Source: Ilyonectria destructans
Taxonomy: Eukaryota > Ascomycota > Sordariomycetes > Hypocreales > Nectriaceae
NCBI GenBank assembly: GCA_020740775.1
Contig: JAHEWK010000014.1
Location: 682,001-746,000, forward strand
DNA length: 64,000 nt
Direction of reading: 5' to 3'
Part shown: one piece after another, positions 32,743 through 44,235 of the stretch
Numbering within the stretch: the first letter of the stretch is position 1
Layout of the letters: each line of letters begins with the position of its first letter
The notes under the pieces: model-generated
The model's database searches: none
The model's input: only the letters and a program-made list of their open reading frames with translations
Told to the model about the DNA's origin: nothing
Program-made: the position numbers and the translations under genes

Positions 32743-34238
32743 ATGACTGGCTCAACTCCCAAGGTTACAGACGTCGTGGTCGTGGGTGCCGGTCTCTCAG
32801 GCTTGCGCGCGGCACTCGAAGTGCACCGAGCCGGACTGTCGGTGGTGGTTCTCGAGGCCATGGACCGCGTGGGCGGCAAGACGCTGAGTCTGGAATCATC
32901 CGCGGGAAACAGCAAGGTCGACGTCGGCGCGGCCTGGATCAACGACACCAACCAAAGCGAGATGTACGCGCTCGCCAAGGAATTCGGATTCGAATTGATC
33001 CAGCAGCGAGTGACGGGCGACGGCCTTGAGCAGCAGCCGGATGGCTCCGTCATCTCCTTCCCGCCCGGGTTGCCGGGCGTGATGACGCCCGAGCAGATTG
33101 AGATGTTCGGGCAATTCGTCGAGGTGATCAAGGGACACATCGAACGATCTCACCCCGAAAGTCCGCACTTGGGTCCCGATGCGGCAATGTTGGACTCGAT
33201 GACGTTCGAAGCATACGCCGAGAAGTACAGCCCTGGCGGCTTCGGAGTCTTCCTTGCCGACACCTTGGTTATTTGCTTACTCGGCGTGCAAGCAAGAGAG
33301 CTCAGCGCCCTGTATATGATCGATTACCTCAAGTCCGGCACGGGGATCGAAAACATGATCTCGGACCGCAAGCATGGAGGCCAGTACTTGCGCAACCGCC
33401 AGTGTAAGTGATCGCGATGCACCGTTAGAGCTGGGACTAACACGGCGCGTGTGCAACATCAATAGCAAACCAAACATTCTCCGTCCGTCTTGCTGCCCAG
33501 CTTCCAGATAGCGCGATTCATCTGTCCACCCCTGTTACCAAGATCACCCGGCTCCCAGGGCATGGTTGTATGATCCAAACGGCTGGCTCGGGGCCAGTCT
33601 TCCGAGCGAAGCGTGTCATAGTATCTGTGCCAACCCCGCTATACTCTCTGATCACTTTCGAGCCTCCTCTCCCGGCTGCTAAGCAGGCACTGGGTGACAG
33701 CACCGCTCTTGGATACTACGCCAAAACCATCTTTGTGTTTGACCGCCCCTGGTGGCACGAAGCCGGCCTCAGCGGTGTCATGCAGTCGATTGAGGGACCC
33801 ATCGCCTTTAGTCGAGACACATGCTCTGAGAAAGACAACCAGTACAGTATTACTTGCTTCCTCGTCGGTGATACCGGAAGGGCTTGGTCTAAATGGTCGG
33901 CTGTCGAGCGTCGGCGGCTTGTGACAGCTCAATTCGATGCAGTCATGAGTTCAACTGCCCGGGCGAAGGGCATCGATGTGCCACCGCCCATCAACATCAT
34001 TGAAAAGGAATGGGTGAAGGACCCGTGGGCACTCGGTGCACCCTGCCCGGTTATGCTACCGGGTGTGCTCTCGGCCGACTCAGGTAAAGCCATCCGCTCG
34101 CCGGTCGACAATATTCACTTTGTTGGCACCGAGACCTCGCTGGTCTGGAAGGGGTACATGGAAGGCGCCGTGCGATCCGGCGTCCGAGGTGCTAAGGAGG
34201 TCATCGATGCTTTGACGGTGCGTATCTGTAAAGATTGA
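32743..34238 (+). CDS. Flavin-containing amine oxidase (MAO-N-like)
   Basis: Exon 1 (32743-33403) and exon 2 (33466-34238) are joined by a 62-bp intron (GTAAGT, CTAAC branch, AATAG), giving 477 residues. The N-terminus carries the Rossmann dinucleotide motif VVVVGAGLSGLRAALEVHRAG and then VLEAMDRVGGKT, and the C-terminus the FAD-binding segment IHFVGTETSLVWKGYMEGA. These frame a PF01593-type amine oxidase, which oxidises primary or secondary amines to imines with release of H2O2. The product is of usual length for fungal MAO-N. There is no obvious peroxisomal C-terminal tripeptide; the sequence ends CKD. Neighbours do not define the substrate. The gene shows high GC and good codon usage, so it is probably functional despite lying next to a decayed locus. 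Confidence 0.9.
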
Positions 34239-34659
34239 AATGACAATCTTGAATTTCCGTACATTAGACACCCCATATAACAACTGAACGGAGATCGACT
34301 GGCTCTGGTAACTACGAAACCTAGACCCGGCATGGATTTGAATACTCGCAGGTGCAGCCTTTGATAATATTGCCAAACAAGGGAGCTGTGCCTCTGCCAT
34401 GATCTTTTATTGGGTCCTATCTATCTAGTTATGATATCAAGATCATTAGTTCTCTCACAATGGTCGCCATCCACTTCAACATCTGCAGTAGTTAAACTGG
34501 CTTCCTTGCACAGTGAACTCATTATCACATTCTCCACAGTCCGATGGGTAGTTTATGTTACCTAACTTGACCAAAAACCCATCTATCTAAGCCGGTGGTC
34601 AGTTAGATGTTCACTTTTTGAAATCAGCCGTCTAGGTATACGGTCTGAAGCCGCCGCCA
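34239..34659. other. Convergent AT-rich spacer
   Basis: This region separates the amine oxidase gene from the small minus-strand gene that ends at 34660. It is AT-rich and marks the left edge of the AT-rich island. I see nothing else. Confidence 0.4.
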
Positions 34660-35184
34660 TTACTCTAACAGCTGCGTATATTCATAACTTTCATCACGAA
34701 TTCGGCGCCACAGATGTGGTCGTCCATAGTCACTTGGGCTCTGGCTCGCAACAACGCCATTGCTGTAAAGACAATTTTCAGTTAGCTCCACTCGGCCTTT
34801 AGTGTTCCTGCGGACTACCAATCTAAATTGGGGCATAACAAGTTGATGTTTCATCTACTTTGAATATGCTACCAAGGAGATCAGTCTCCCGGCCCCTTTG
34901 AAATTCCTCGGCAGATAAAAGTTACATATATCATTCAATGGTCTGTTCGGCTCCGGTGTTGTCCACCAAACCATGTTCGCGATTCCCGCAGCATCTTTCA
35001 TTGCCAAAGGCATTCCGAGATCTTCTTGCCAGCTGATGAGGTATTTAGCCATTACTGTTGGTTAGGATGGTCAGCTGCCCGGGGCCATCACATTATTTTG
35101 CGTACGCTTCTCGCTATTTTATTCAGTCCCCAGGGATTTACCATAAATTTCGGATGAAATTAGCGTTTGGTTGTTGCTCGACAT
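34660..35184 (-). CDS. Small three-exon gene of unknown family (113 residues), cryptic
   Basis: No single open frame covers this gene, but three exons join cleanly: 35184-35142, 35054-34859 and 34762-34660. Intron 1 is 87 bp (GTAAAT...CCTAACCAACAG) and intron 2 is 96 bp (GTAGAT, GCTAAC branch, TCTTTACAG). Both junctions keep frame, the sum is exactly 114 codons, and the middle exon avoids the stop at 34855-34857. The product begins MSSNNQTLISSEIYVMAKYL and contains the aromatic-rich stretch ANMVWWTTPEPNRPL and then CNFYLPRNFKGAGRLISLVA. There is no signal peptide, membrane helix or known motif. I do not recognise the family. It could be a genuine small protein or the surviving part of a longer decayed gene. 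Confidence 0.45.
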
Positions 35185-38100
35185 TGCAAAAGTTTGGATC
35201 CAATATATCCAAGTCTACAATTTTGTTCTGCCTGAATTATTAGTCCTCCATGTATAATAAACTTGTGTTGTTATACAGGTCTTCCAAGGGTTACTTTGGG
35301 TTACTTTTGTCTTCGAATGTCTGTTATTCTTTGAATTATTTTAATTCACTATTGCAGGAAGACTCCAAAGTATGTAGCATTTTTTCGGAGACGGTCTGCT
35401 ATTGCCGAAATATATGCAGTGACGCACGGATCTATGCTCAAAACTAGAGTGAAATCGACTACTATTTAGGCACTTACGGGGTGAAAAGACGTTAAATATG
35501 ACCGGTTCAATATAGTAGCTACGACGACAACGTACTTCGTAGTTTTGAAATTATAAGACGGTTTGACGTATCGACATTAGCCGAATCATTAACATATCCA
35601 AAATATAGACCAGTGTCTGTCTAATATACACAAGCGGCACATAAACTTAATTCGACCTCCTTAGGGGTGGGTAAAGGGGTCCAGTTCTCAGTTATGTAAG
35701 AGCTTCTCGGGACTAATAGTGTAAGAGCGGAGGCCGCAATGGCACTTATTTGGAGTGTAGACTACGATACATTCGGGGAACAATACATACTGGTAGTGTC
35801 ACGAGACTTGAGAAAACGATGCGCAGGCGTCCATGATCCAGTTCGAACCAAACGTAGCATCAATAAGCGCTAAGATTACCAACTTCCATGATGTCTTTAG
35901 TGAGCGTAAGAGGACTTGGTCGGAGAACGCGCACTCGTGAGAATCGTGTCACCTGTACGCTCAATATGGCGGAAGATAAGGGAAGTGGGTTTGTATCCTC
36001 AAGCGGGATCTGCAATGCGGCAAGGCAGTGCAGGGAGCAGTCACGCGGCATAAATCAAGAAGAGGAAAGATTAGATGTGTGGCACATTCCCTGTCCAGTC
36101 CTCAAAGTTGGTGGACCCTCTGGCTCATGGCAATGGTCAGGGCACAGTTAATTCACCAAACAATGTGTTTTACGGCGCTGTACCAGATGAGACTGAACAA
36201 ACCCTGACTGGAGGGTCCTGCAGTGTGTCTCGGGGTAATCAAATTGTCCTGGAACGGAATGGGCACGGCAACGGCGGCACTCTTCAGTGGAGGCGCAGTC
36301 CATGCCGGAAGTATCAAACTGGACTTGGGAGGAGAAAACAAGTGGCGAGATTCAGGATCATAACCTATAGGGACGCTTGATCAAATGTGATATGATATCC
36401 AGACAGTCACGAAAGACGCCAACTTTCAAAAAGGCTCATAACGCGCGTGATCTCCAAAGTTGACAGAGATAAGGCAAGCTTAGTGCCGTTGAGGTAATTC
36501 CATAGACGGCTTTCGCAGCAAACTCTTGGCTCGCGGACCGACCACCCGGACCAAAATGTTGCGACTGGAGAGTACAGAGATAACGATGTGTCTCCAGCCA
36601 TTGTTCATCCATACAAATGGGTTTGTGTGTTGAGCTAAAAACCCAACATCCTGTGAATTATGTGAATTAAGGTGTGGCATGATAGGATTTATTGTTAGGC
36701 TGGGGACAAGAGACGCGAGATGGTTTCGGGGAAACTCTAGTACAGGGTCGAGGCTTTGTGGATGGAAGCTAAATCAACCAGGGCTTACCAAAACGTCAGA
36801 GGTTGCTCATTCACGCGTTTCATGATTCTTCAATCATGGACTAAAACATGCGTGCTAACTTGTGGAGGGGGAACGCCTCACCTGCGCGGTAAACGACCCT
36901 GTCACCTTTCGCCGGAGGTGTCGGGGAGCTTCTTTCGGAGCAATAAAGACGTTCAACCCACTAAGTGCCCCGTTGACTCCGACGCGAGGAGAGGAAAATA
37001 TTGGCGCTCTGTCTTGGACAGGAAGTTAGACGCGGCACCGCGGGAACAGGGACGCTCGTGTGTGAGGTTACAGTGCAGTATCTGCTGTAATACCAACCAG
37101 GTAGTGGCCGACTAGAGCGACCAATGGGTTGGGACGGAAATCTGTTGTCGCGGCCTATGACGTGCGACCGGGGCCGGGAAGCGGCAGGTCGGTCGTCGGG
37201 GAGGAGAAGCGCAAGCAGGGCAGTGTCCAATGCTATCAATTTCGGAGGTGATTTATGCCGTTCCGTCCGCCTGATGAGGTTGGTGAGTGTGTGACCGGCA
37301 TGGAGCCTTTGATGACTCTTGGTGGGGATGGCGCCATGGTGGATTCCTTGTTGGAACTCGTTGGAGTTGCTGGAAATTGGACTCTGCCGTTGAGCCGCCA
37401 AACTCGAACCCCCGGTCTCCAGCCCAGCCAGATCAGCTCAGTCCGTGACCCCGCCATTCGGCCGTCGGCGCACGAGGCGAGGTCGCGCGGAACGGGGACC
37501 GGGTGCCGGAACCTTGGATGATAACCTTGTTCACCGTCTAGAGCTTGGAGGCGGCAGCAATTGTCAGCAGGAACCAACGGCAATTGACCGAAGCTCGTGG
37601 GAAGAGGAAAATGCCGCATATTCGACAATTTCTCTGTCCAATCCTACACGCCTCGTGACACCCAGCCAGCGGTACGGCTGGGTGTGCAAGCGACGACGGA
37701 TTCAAGCTTCAGGGCCGTCCAAAGTGCAAGTGGTGTGTGGGGTAATTGGTCAGTCCGCGCCCATTTTTCTCGAATCTCCGGCCGACAGGCGTGGGTCAGG
37801 ACATGTCTCATCGGCGCGAGGCTCATCTCATGGCCCATGAACGCAGCATCCGACGCGGAGGCGGGCAGCGGGACGACACCCCACTATCCTCCCTGGACCC
37901 CGGGACAATGGATCGAAATTGCTTCGACACGTCGGTCTGCTGGTAGCGGAGGGCGTCGATCATGGCCAGGTTGGGGGATGACAGCAACCACAGCTGTCAA
38001 CCGGTGAGCTTCTTTGCGTTGTCCGTGGGATTTGACAGGGTGAAGAAGCAGGGAAAGGGTGAGTGACATGTGCGGATGACCAGCACCGGGCCAGGGTTTC

Positions 38101-38649
38101 TTTTGCCTGGGTGGTTGACTGGTTGTCGATACTATGTAGGCCTTGTCCATATGGCCTCGCCTTGCAAGCCTGCACTAGATATGCTTGGCGGCGATGAAGC
38201 AATAGGAGGTGGAATGAAGCCTGGCGATTGGCCACCGCGGAACCGAGGCACTCGGTCAACGTCTGTTGGAAGACTGAGTGACGGATGATGGGATTGATCC
38301 ATCTACCGGCGGGAAGCGCTGGTATCCGGGGGACAGAGGACGGAAGATAGAAGAGCGCTTGCGAGTACATCGATCGCTTGCTAATCTAAGGAATGCAATG
38401 CACAATCAAGAATACTTATCTTGATGGAGAAGAATGGAGTTGTGAGCGCCCAAAGTGGAGGTTGCCGCAAGGAGCCGCCTGACTCAATGTAGACAAAGAT
38501 GCTTCGTGCAGACGTTTGAACCGAAGGCAGGTGTCTTCTTAGGGACAGTAGTTACCCGCCTTACATACTACGTATGGAAAAACTCCACGGCAAGAGCTTA
38601 CCGTGCACCAACACCGGTGTTAGGTAATGCGGACGGCAGGTACTCCGTC

Positions 38650-38661
38650 TACTACGTAGTA
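38650..38661. repeat. Perfect 12-bp palindrome TACTACGTAGTA
   Basis: A self-complementary 12-mer with several partial copies in the same gene-poor stretch (TACTACGTA near 38567, 41066 and 41457). It may be a recurring intergenic element in this genome. Confidence 0.5.
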
Positions 38662-41187
38662 TGGCCCGTAGGTGGCAGGTGCAGCTTGCCAACCCTGGAT
38701 AGTGGGCTTCGACTGTGCCGTGCCAGTAAGGTCAACGAATACACTCCGTTCCTCGTACCAAGACGGCACGCAGTCGACGTCCCGACCACGACCATGCAAC
38801 CAACCTGGTTTGCAAACATCATACTTTCATCACTTTGGGCAGTGTATTCAAATCACTACCTCACATCGCCCCGTTTAGTCTCTGAAGTACTACGGTACTT
38901 ATTCCTCCGACACAGCGGCTTCCCGAACTACGATGCCGTCGTGGCACATCGTTCCCTCTGTCCATGCCTCGGTGCCTTGCGGCAGGCATTAGTCCGGGGC
39001 TAACGAAGGGCGGGTTGCGCTAGCGAACCGGCACTCTCCCGCGTGATAGTCAAATAAAAAACAAAAGGTCGCGTTGCCATCCAGGATTCGGACGCGGCGG
39101 AAGACGGGAGGCGGGAGGCGGGAGACGACAGACGAGCGGCGGGAGACGAGAATGTGCGGCGGGCAACAAGCCGAATCAAAGGCAGGCGTGGTGCCGGGGT
39201 GGTAGTAACTGACGACAGACCGGTGAGGGACAGACTGGTGAGGTGAGATATACTCGCCTCCTGACTGCCACTCTTTTCCTTCGGACCAGGTTCAGAGGGA
39301 AGGCCTGGAAGCACCCTGTCGCGTGGCACTGGCATGGCACTGACTTGATAGAAGCAGTTAACAGGGGGGCCCTTGGATGCTTGGGGTCCATTTGAATGGC
39401 CACCTTGGGGCGTTTGGGGGAATTGGAGTGGGGGACACGGATTCTAGGCTCTGGGTTCCGACTCCAGAACCCCCGAGAGCAACTCGATAATGGGGAAGGA
39501 GAAACAAACAACCAGGTACGTACTGTGTAGTTAGTACTGGGTTGCTAGGTTAATGTTTCTAGCCAGCGTTGGGACTAGCTAGACCCATGTCCCATGTCCA
39601 ATGATGCAACCGCCCCTCCTTTTCCGTCGCTGCCCTTGCTGGCGCGTCTTGGGACACCTCAGTTCGACCCTTGGTGTCTCTTTGGAGCGGCCATTGTCAC
39701 TTTGGGTGGCCCTGAGCGACCCTCTTGGTGCGCTTTTGGTGTACTTTTGTACTTTTCGTGGCGGGCTGGACGTCCTGGACCTTTTCTTCCTTTTCCCTCA
39801 GTGGACTCTGGCCCAGCATACGACGTCATGGACCACCAATAAATCGGCGCCCCATCGACTACCGTTGCCTGCTATGGGCTAGTACCGCGCTGTTCTGTCC
39901 CTTCCAGATGAGATGACAGCCAGACACCTCATCCTAATCCCAAATGCCAATCCCAAATGCCCACTCCTCGCTCCCCCCCCCAAAACGACGGTGGCCGGGG
40001 GAGTCGAGTGAGGGTTTCCCCCGTCCCCGTTGTCCGATTTCCCGCCGCTCTCCTCGCTTCTTTTCTCTCTCTTTCACTGTCTCATCTTTGGTGGAACCGG
40101 TTTTCTCACGTCTCAGCCCAACCCCGCGCCTTGCTGCAGCCTCACAGCTCCCACTCCCCACGGTTACCGTTTTCTGCACATTCCGGGCGGCTTGTGCTTC
40201 TCACGCTAGAAGCAGCCACTGTCGTCAGTCGTACCCAGCGGAGCCCGCCCTCGGGATCTCCCGCCAAGCTCTCACTCTCTCACACCCTCACGACCCTCAC
40301 AACTGGTCGACTGGACGCTTGCTGAACCCACGCCTCACACACGCTCGCCCTCAACGCAGCACCCTCACACGCAGCACACGCCAGAGGCCGGACGCCCTCA
40401 CGCTCACCCGCCGCTGCTCGCTCGAGCTCCGTCTTGCGCCACACACGCGATCGAGGAGGAAAGAGACAAGATCAGGCTTGCGCCGGAAACGACAAGTGCA
40501 ACCTCCCTTCGCCCTCTCCATCCACCCACAGTACCCATCGTCTTGGGAACGCTCCCCATTGTTGCATCGACAAACCCACTAATAGGTGAGGACCCATCCC
40601 AACCCCTCCTCCTCGCTGTTCCTATGTCGTTGCTCTGCTCGTCGTCTTGCCCGTCTCCTGGCCGCCCACCCTGGCCTGGTGCAGCTGTTCGCTGTACATA
40701 GTTGACGGCACACCATCTCCGACGTCTCCGACTTCTCCGTCTTGGCTAGGAACTCAGATGCCGCATCTGCTCCGGCGTACGCCTCACGGCTTCTCTTTCG
40801 TCTCCCTCTCCTTCTGTACCGGCTCGTCCTGCACTGCACGTCCGCCTCCACCTCCTCCACCTCCTCCACATATATCCCACATTTCACATCCCACATCCGC
40901 CTCGACAGTTGTACCTGTACCACCAGCCCACTCCCGCCCACGCTCCCACGCTCCCACGCTCCGTGGGTCCACGGCCCACGGTCCAAGGACGATCCACCAA
41001 CGTGTGCGGTCAAAGGCAAATGGCCCATGGCTTCTCGTGCAGACGCAGCCCTGCATCAGCTCAGCGAGCTACTACGTACCTGACCAAGCTCGACGCTCAA
41101 CCACCCCACCTGCGCCGGGCTAGCTGGGCTTCCTGCCGGAGCTTAGGTGTGCTGCGCTCTGCTGTCCTATCCTGTGCCTCGCTCGTC

Positions 41188-41216
41188 GGGACTGAATGGG
41201 ACTGAATGGGACTGAC
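41188..41216 (+). repeat. Tandem repeat of GGGACTGAAT (about three copies)
   Basis: Two exact copies of the 10-mer are followed by GGGACTGAC. It lies within the C/T-rich region upstream of YPD1. No function is apparent. Confidence 0.6.
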
Positions 41217-42137
41217 GGGGAGCGACCCCTCCGCATCATTCATTGCCCCTCACTCATGACTTGACTGCCCACATACTGGTCGCCGAAGTCTTTCCCTGCT
41301 ACCACGTACTACCCTTATACCCTTACCTACTACCGACATCACCTCAACACCACCACCACTACCACACCCACACCCACACCTATTGAGACGGGAAACGGGC
41401 GAAAAAAAATACGTTCCAGACGCACCAGACGCGCCAGATTCACCCAACCCCTACCACGTACTACGTACCTACGAGATCGGACCAAGGGTCTGTTGCTGAT
41501 TACCTCCCCGCCACCGGCCAGCCAGCAAGTCACTTTCCTTCACTCAAAGTCGTCACTGTCGTCATTTTTCTGCATCCCCTCGTTTCACCGTGGTTCATCC
41601 ATCCCATCCATCTCCCCAGCACCTGCATCGCCCTCCTCCTGTGACACCCCCCAAGGTACGGGACATACCTATCTCAGGTACTAAGCCGTCCCCGTCTCCG
41701 TTTCCTTGCTTGCTCTTCCGCCTGCAGCCCGGGCTGTCGACGGCCTGTCAAAACCCAGCGCCTTGCTGTGTCTCTGAAGCAACTCGCCAGCCACTTAGCG
41801 TCGTTCCCTCTCCACTACGCCCAAGCCTCCTCGTCCCTCCCAACGACAGCTCCCACTTTCGGCGTCCACCGCCAGCTCTCACACTCTCACTCTCCTGGCC
41901 CGTTGACCTCTCCTCTCCAGATCCTAGCTGCCTCTGCATTCTGTTGTCGACGCGTCCTAACTCAATCCCAGCCTCCACGTCCTGTCCACTCACACCTCGT
42001 CCTCTGCTCTACCGGCCCAGGACTGGTCTCATTGCCGCAACCAACACCGCTTTTCTCCCCCTCTACCCGCATCCAAATTGCCCCTCCCATCTGCCCTAGG
42101 ATCAACGGTGCGATAGCCACTTTCCGACACCGCCAAC

Positions 42138-42787
42138 ATGTCACCAGCAGAGGATAAGGTGCGTTAAACCACTTGCTAGATCGAAGCCGATGAACGCCAC
42201 TAACCAGCTCCCTTCCCCATCAGTCCGCCAACGAGCCTGTCGACCTCAGTACGGTTGATGGCATCGACATGAACACATTTAGCCAGATCCTTGAAATGGA
42301 TGACCCAGGCGACCACGAGTTCAGTTACGGCATCGTCTTTGACTTTTTCACCCAGGTGGAAGAGACATTCAAATCGATGGATAAACATTTGTAAGTCGAT
42401 CAGACTCCCTAGTCTGTCTGGCCTCGTGTCTGCGCCCTTGCCCTCCACCCTCACTGTTGGCTATAGCACGTACTCTTGACGGGCCCCGTATAGGACGCAT
42501 GGCTAACCTGTAACCATTTGCAACCTGCCAGGGAGGAAAAGGACCTTTACAACCTGTATACACTTGGCCATTTCTTGAAGGGTTCATCAGCAACGTTGGG
42601 CCTCACCAAGGTCAGAGACGGATGTGAAAAGATTCAACGATACGGCAAGAAGGAGAACCTTGACGGGTCACCTGAGGAAAACGAAGAAATCTGCCTAGAG
42701 CGCATCGAAGAAGCACTCAAGGCTGTCAAGACGGACTATGCCGAGATCGAGACAGTCCTGCGAAAGTACTACAAGGACGAAGAGTAA
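42138..42787 (+). CDS. YPD1: Histidine-containing phosphotransfer protein Ypd1
   Basis: Three exons are inferred: 42138-42158 (seven codons), 42224-42390 and 42532-42787. The introns are 65 bp and 141 bp, both with GCTAAC/CTAAC branch sites. The product is 147 residues, close to yeast Ypd1 (167). The HPt signature is YTLGHFLKGSSATLGL, with His76 as the phospho-accepting residue inside a four-helix bundle. Ypd1 passes phosphate from hybrid histidine kinases (Sln1/Nik1 type) to response regulators Ssk1 and Skn7, controlling the HOG MAP-kinase and oxidative-stress responses, and it is usually a single, essential gene in fungi. It sits alone downstream of an unusually long pyrimidine-rich region, which may be a long regulated leader. 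Confidence 0.93.
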
Positions 42788-44235
42788 CCTCTTTCACAAT
42801 TGTTACGACCTACGACAATGATTGAGGTACAGGGGTTCGCAACCACGATTTCAATAACCACTTCTAGGACTGGTTCGCGGCGAACGACGCCGGGGAACCC
42901 CTACCGCCCTCACTCGCCCGTGCCCTCACACGGCTAATGATTTTCCAATACTACATACCCTACCGGTTTCGTACTTGTCTTGAGAGAGAGAGCAGAAGGA
43001 ACAGAAAAAAATACTCGAAAGGATCGAGGAAGATACCCTTGATCTCCACCCGTGGGGATGAAGCTCGACGACGGTTTGGATGAATCGACGATCGAGCAGG
43101 AGTTGCAACAGGCGACTCAGGAGATGACCCAGGCGCAGCCGACATTGATTGAATTGACAACTTTTTGATACATTTCCTCGGCCTGGGCTGGCTTTGCCAA
43201 GTATAGCTATCAACAGAATCCAACCGATGTTCGGACATGCTCATTGTGGCCACGGGCGCCTTGGTCTAGCCCCCGAGTCGCTCATCGCCGTGATGACGTA
43301 TGTGTGCGACGCTGTTCTTGACACGCAGTGAATGCATTTCGTTTGTCCCGTTACGAGTGGCTTACCAACTTCCATTCGGTCCGCTCCCGTATGACAAGCG
43401 ATCGAGGTGTTACCGAAGTGGGAGCATCATTTCGAACATGACCAAAAGTACCATGTGGACAGGTAGTACATCTAAGCACAGCGTCCAACCAACATTACTA
43501 GGATCGAATGCGATTTAGTCTCGCATTTACACGGTTCAGTATCTCAGACAATGCCTACCTAGGACCAGCTTACATGCGAAAGCCGTTGGTGGGGTAAGAG
43601 GTCACCAATAAGGATATTGCGCGCTTTGCCTGAATCTGGCCAAGGCAGCACCACGACGACTTGTCATCATCAACCTGACTTCCGACGGGTTGCCGTGAAA
43701 CTGTAATACGAGGAGTGCGGACCCATAACTAACAACTCTTTTTACTTATCCGGTATGTTGAGACTTCCCTTCGCTCTATCCACCCCACCCGAGTTGTCCG
43801 CTCCTCCGCTCCGCCGCTCCTTGTTGAGGACATGACGCAAGCCGCCTCTGGATGCAAGGGGTCCGGAGAGACGCAGGAGACGACGCCACTGGCCTTGCGG
43901 GCGGTCATTGAGGCACATATAGCCGCTCTCAACGCGGCTGGTGGCGGCCCGTGTTACACGTACCAGGCCGTTCGCAAGAGATAGGATCTTTGGCTGCTGC
44001 CACAGTCACGCTCCACTGACCTCATGCGTCTGCACCTTGCTCACACCTCCTTCAACTGCAGGAATTTGTGACAGATCGCACAGAGCCGAGCTCTTCAAAA
44101 AGTGGTGTGAGAGACCCAACGCGTCGGGACGGTGGCGAAAGTACCCTAGCCTCTGCGACACCACAGCGGGAAATCTGAATACGACCTCCCACCGACGGAA
44201 AGGCACAGCCCCGTGGCAAAAGATTTCGAAGAAAC
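42788..44235. other. Intergenic region between YPD1 and the 2H phosphoesterase gene
   Basis: It contains the YPD1 3' UTR and the promoter and leader of the next gene. A short plus-strand ORF at 43832-43984 is described separately. Nothing else is supported. Confidence 0.4.
43832..43984 (+). other. Short ORF (50 codons) upstream of the 2H phosphoesterase, possible uORF or separate exon
   Basis: The ORF starts at an ATG after GAGGAC and ends at a TAG. The translation includes TPLALRAVIEAHIAALNAAG, which looks like an amphipathic helix, and the frame is open for about 30 codons before the ATG. It could be a leader uORF of the gene at 44236, an upstream exon of an unseen gene, or chance. Confidence 0.2.

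Larger units (their letters stand above)
35185..42137. other. 7-kb gene desert upstream of YPD1
   Basis: No supported gene. From 35185 to about 35650 the DNA is strongly AT-rich compared with the rest of the window. From about 36000 to 39500 composition is mixed, with only short overlapping frames of non-protein-like composition. From about 39900 to 42137 the plus strand is markedly C/T-rich with many CTC and CAC words, which suggests a long promoter and leader of YPD1. Scattered TAC/GTA palindromes (for example 38650-38661) and short tandem repeats occur. A decayed element or a small spliced gene could be hidden here. Confidence 0.4.

Noticed and set aside
36153..36680. Short minus-strand frames with partly protein-like sequence (around VAVPIPFQDNLITP and FVWMNNGWRHIVIS)
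   Set aside because: I could not join them with credible splice sites or tie them to a family; left as non-coding, though a decayed gene is possible.
37360..37440. tRNA-like GGGTTCGAGT on the minus strand
   Set aside because: The T-loop resemblance is not supported by a pairing T stem, D arm or acceptor stem.
38455..39003. 182-codon plus-strand open frame
   Set aside because: It begins with GTG, has no recognisable domain and contains repeated TAC/GTA words; composition fits non-coding DNA.
39944..40582. 212-codon Pro/Ser/Arg-rich plus-strand frame
   Set aside because: It is a by-product of the C/T-rich leader region; the other two frames are similarly open and no domain is seen.
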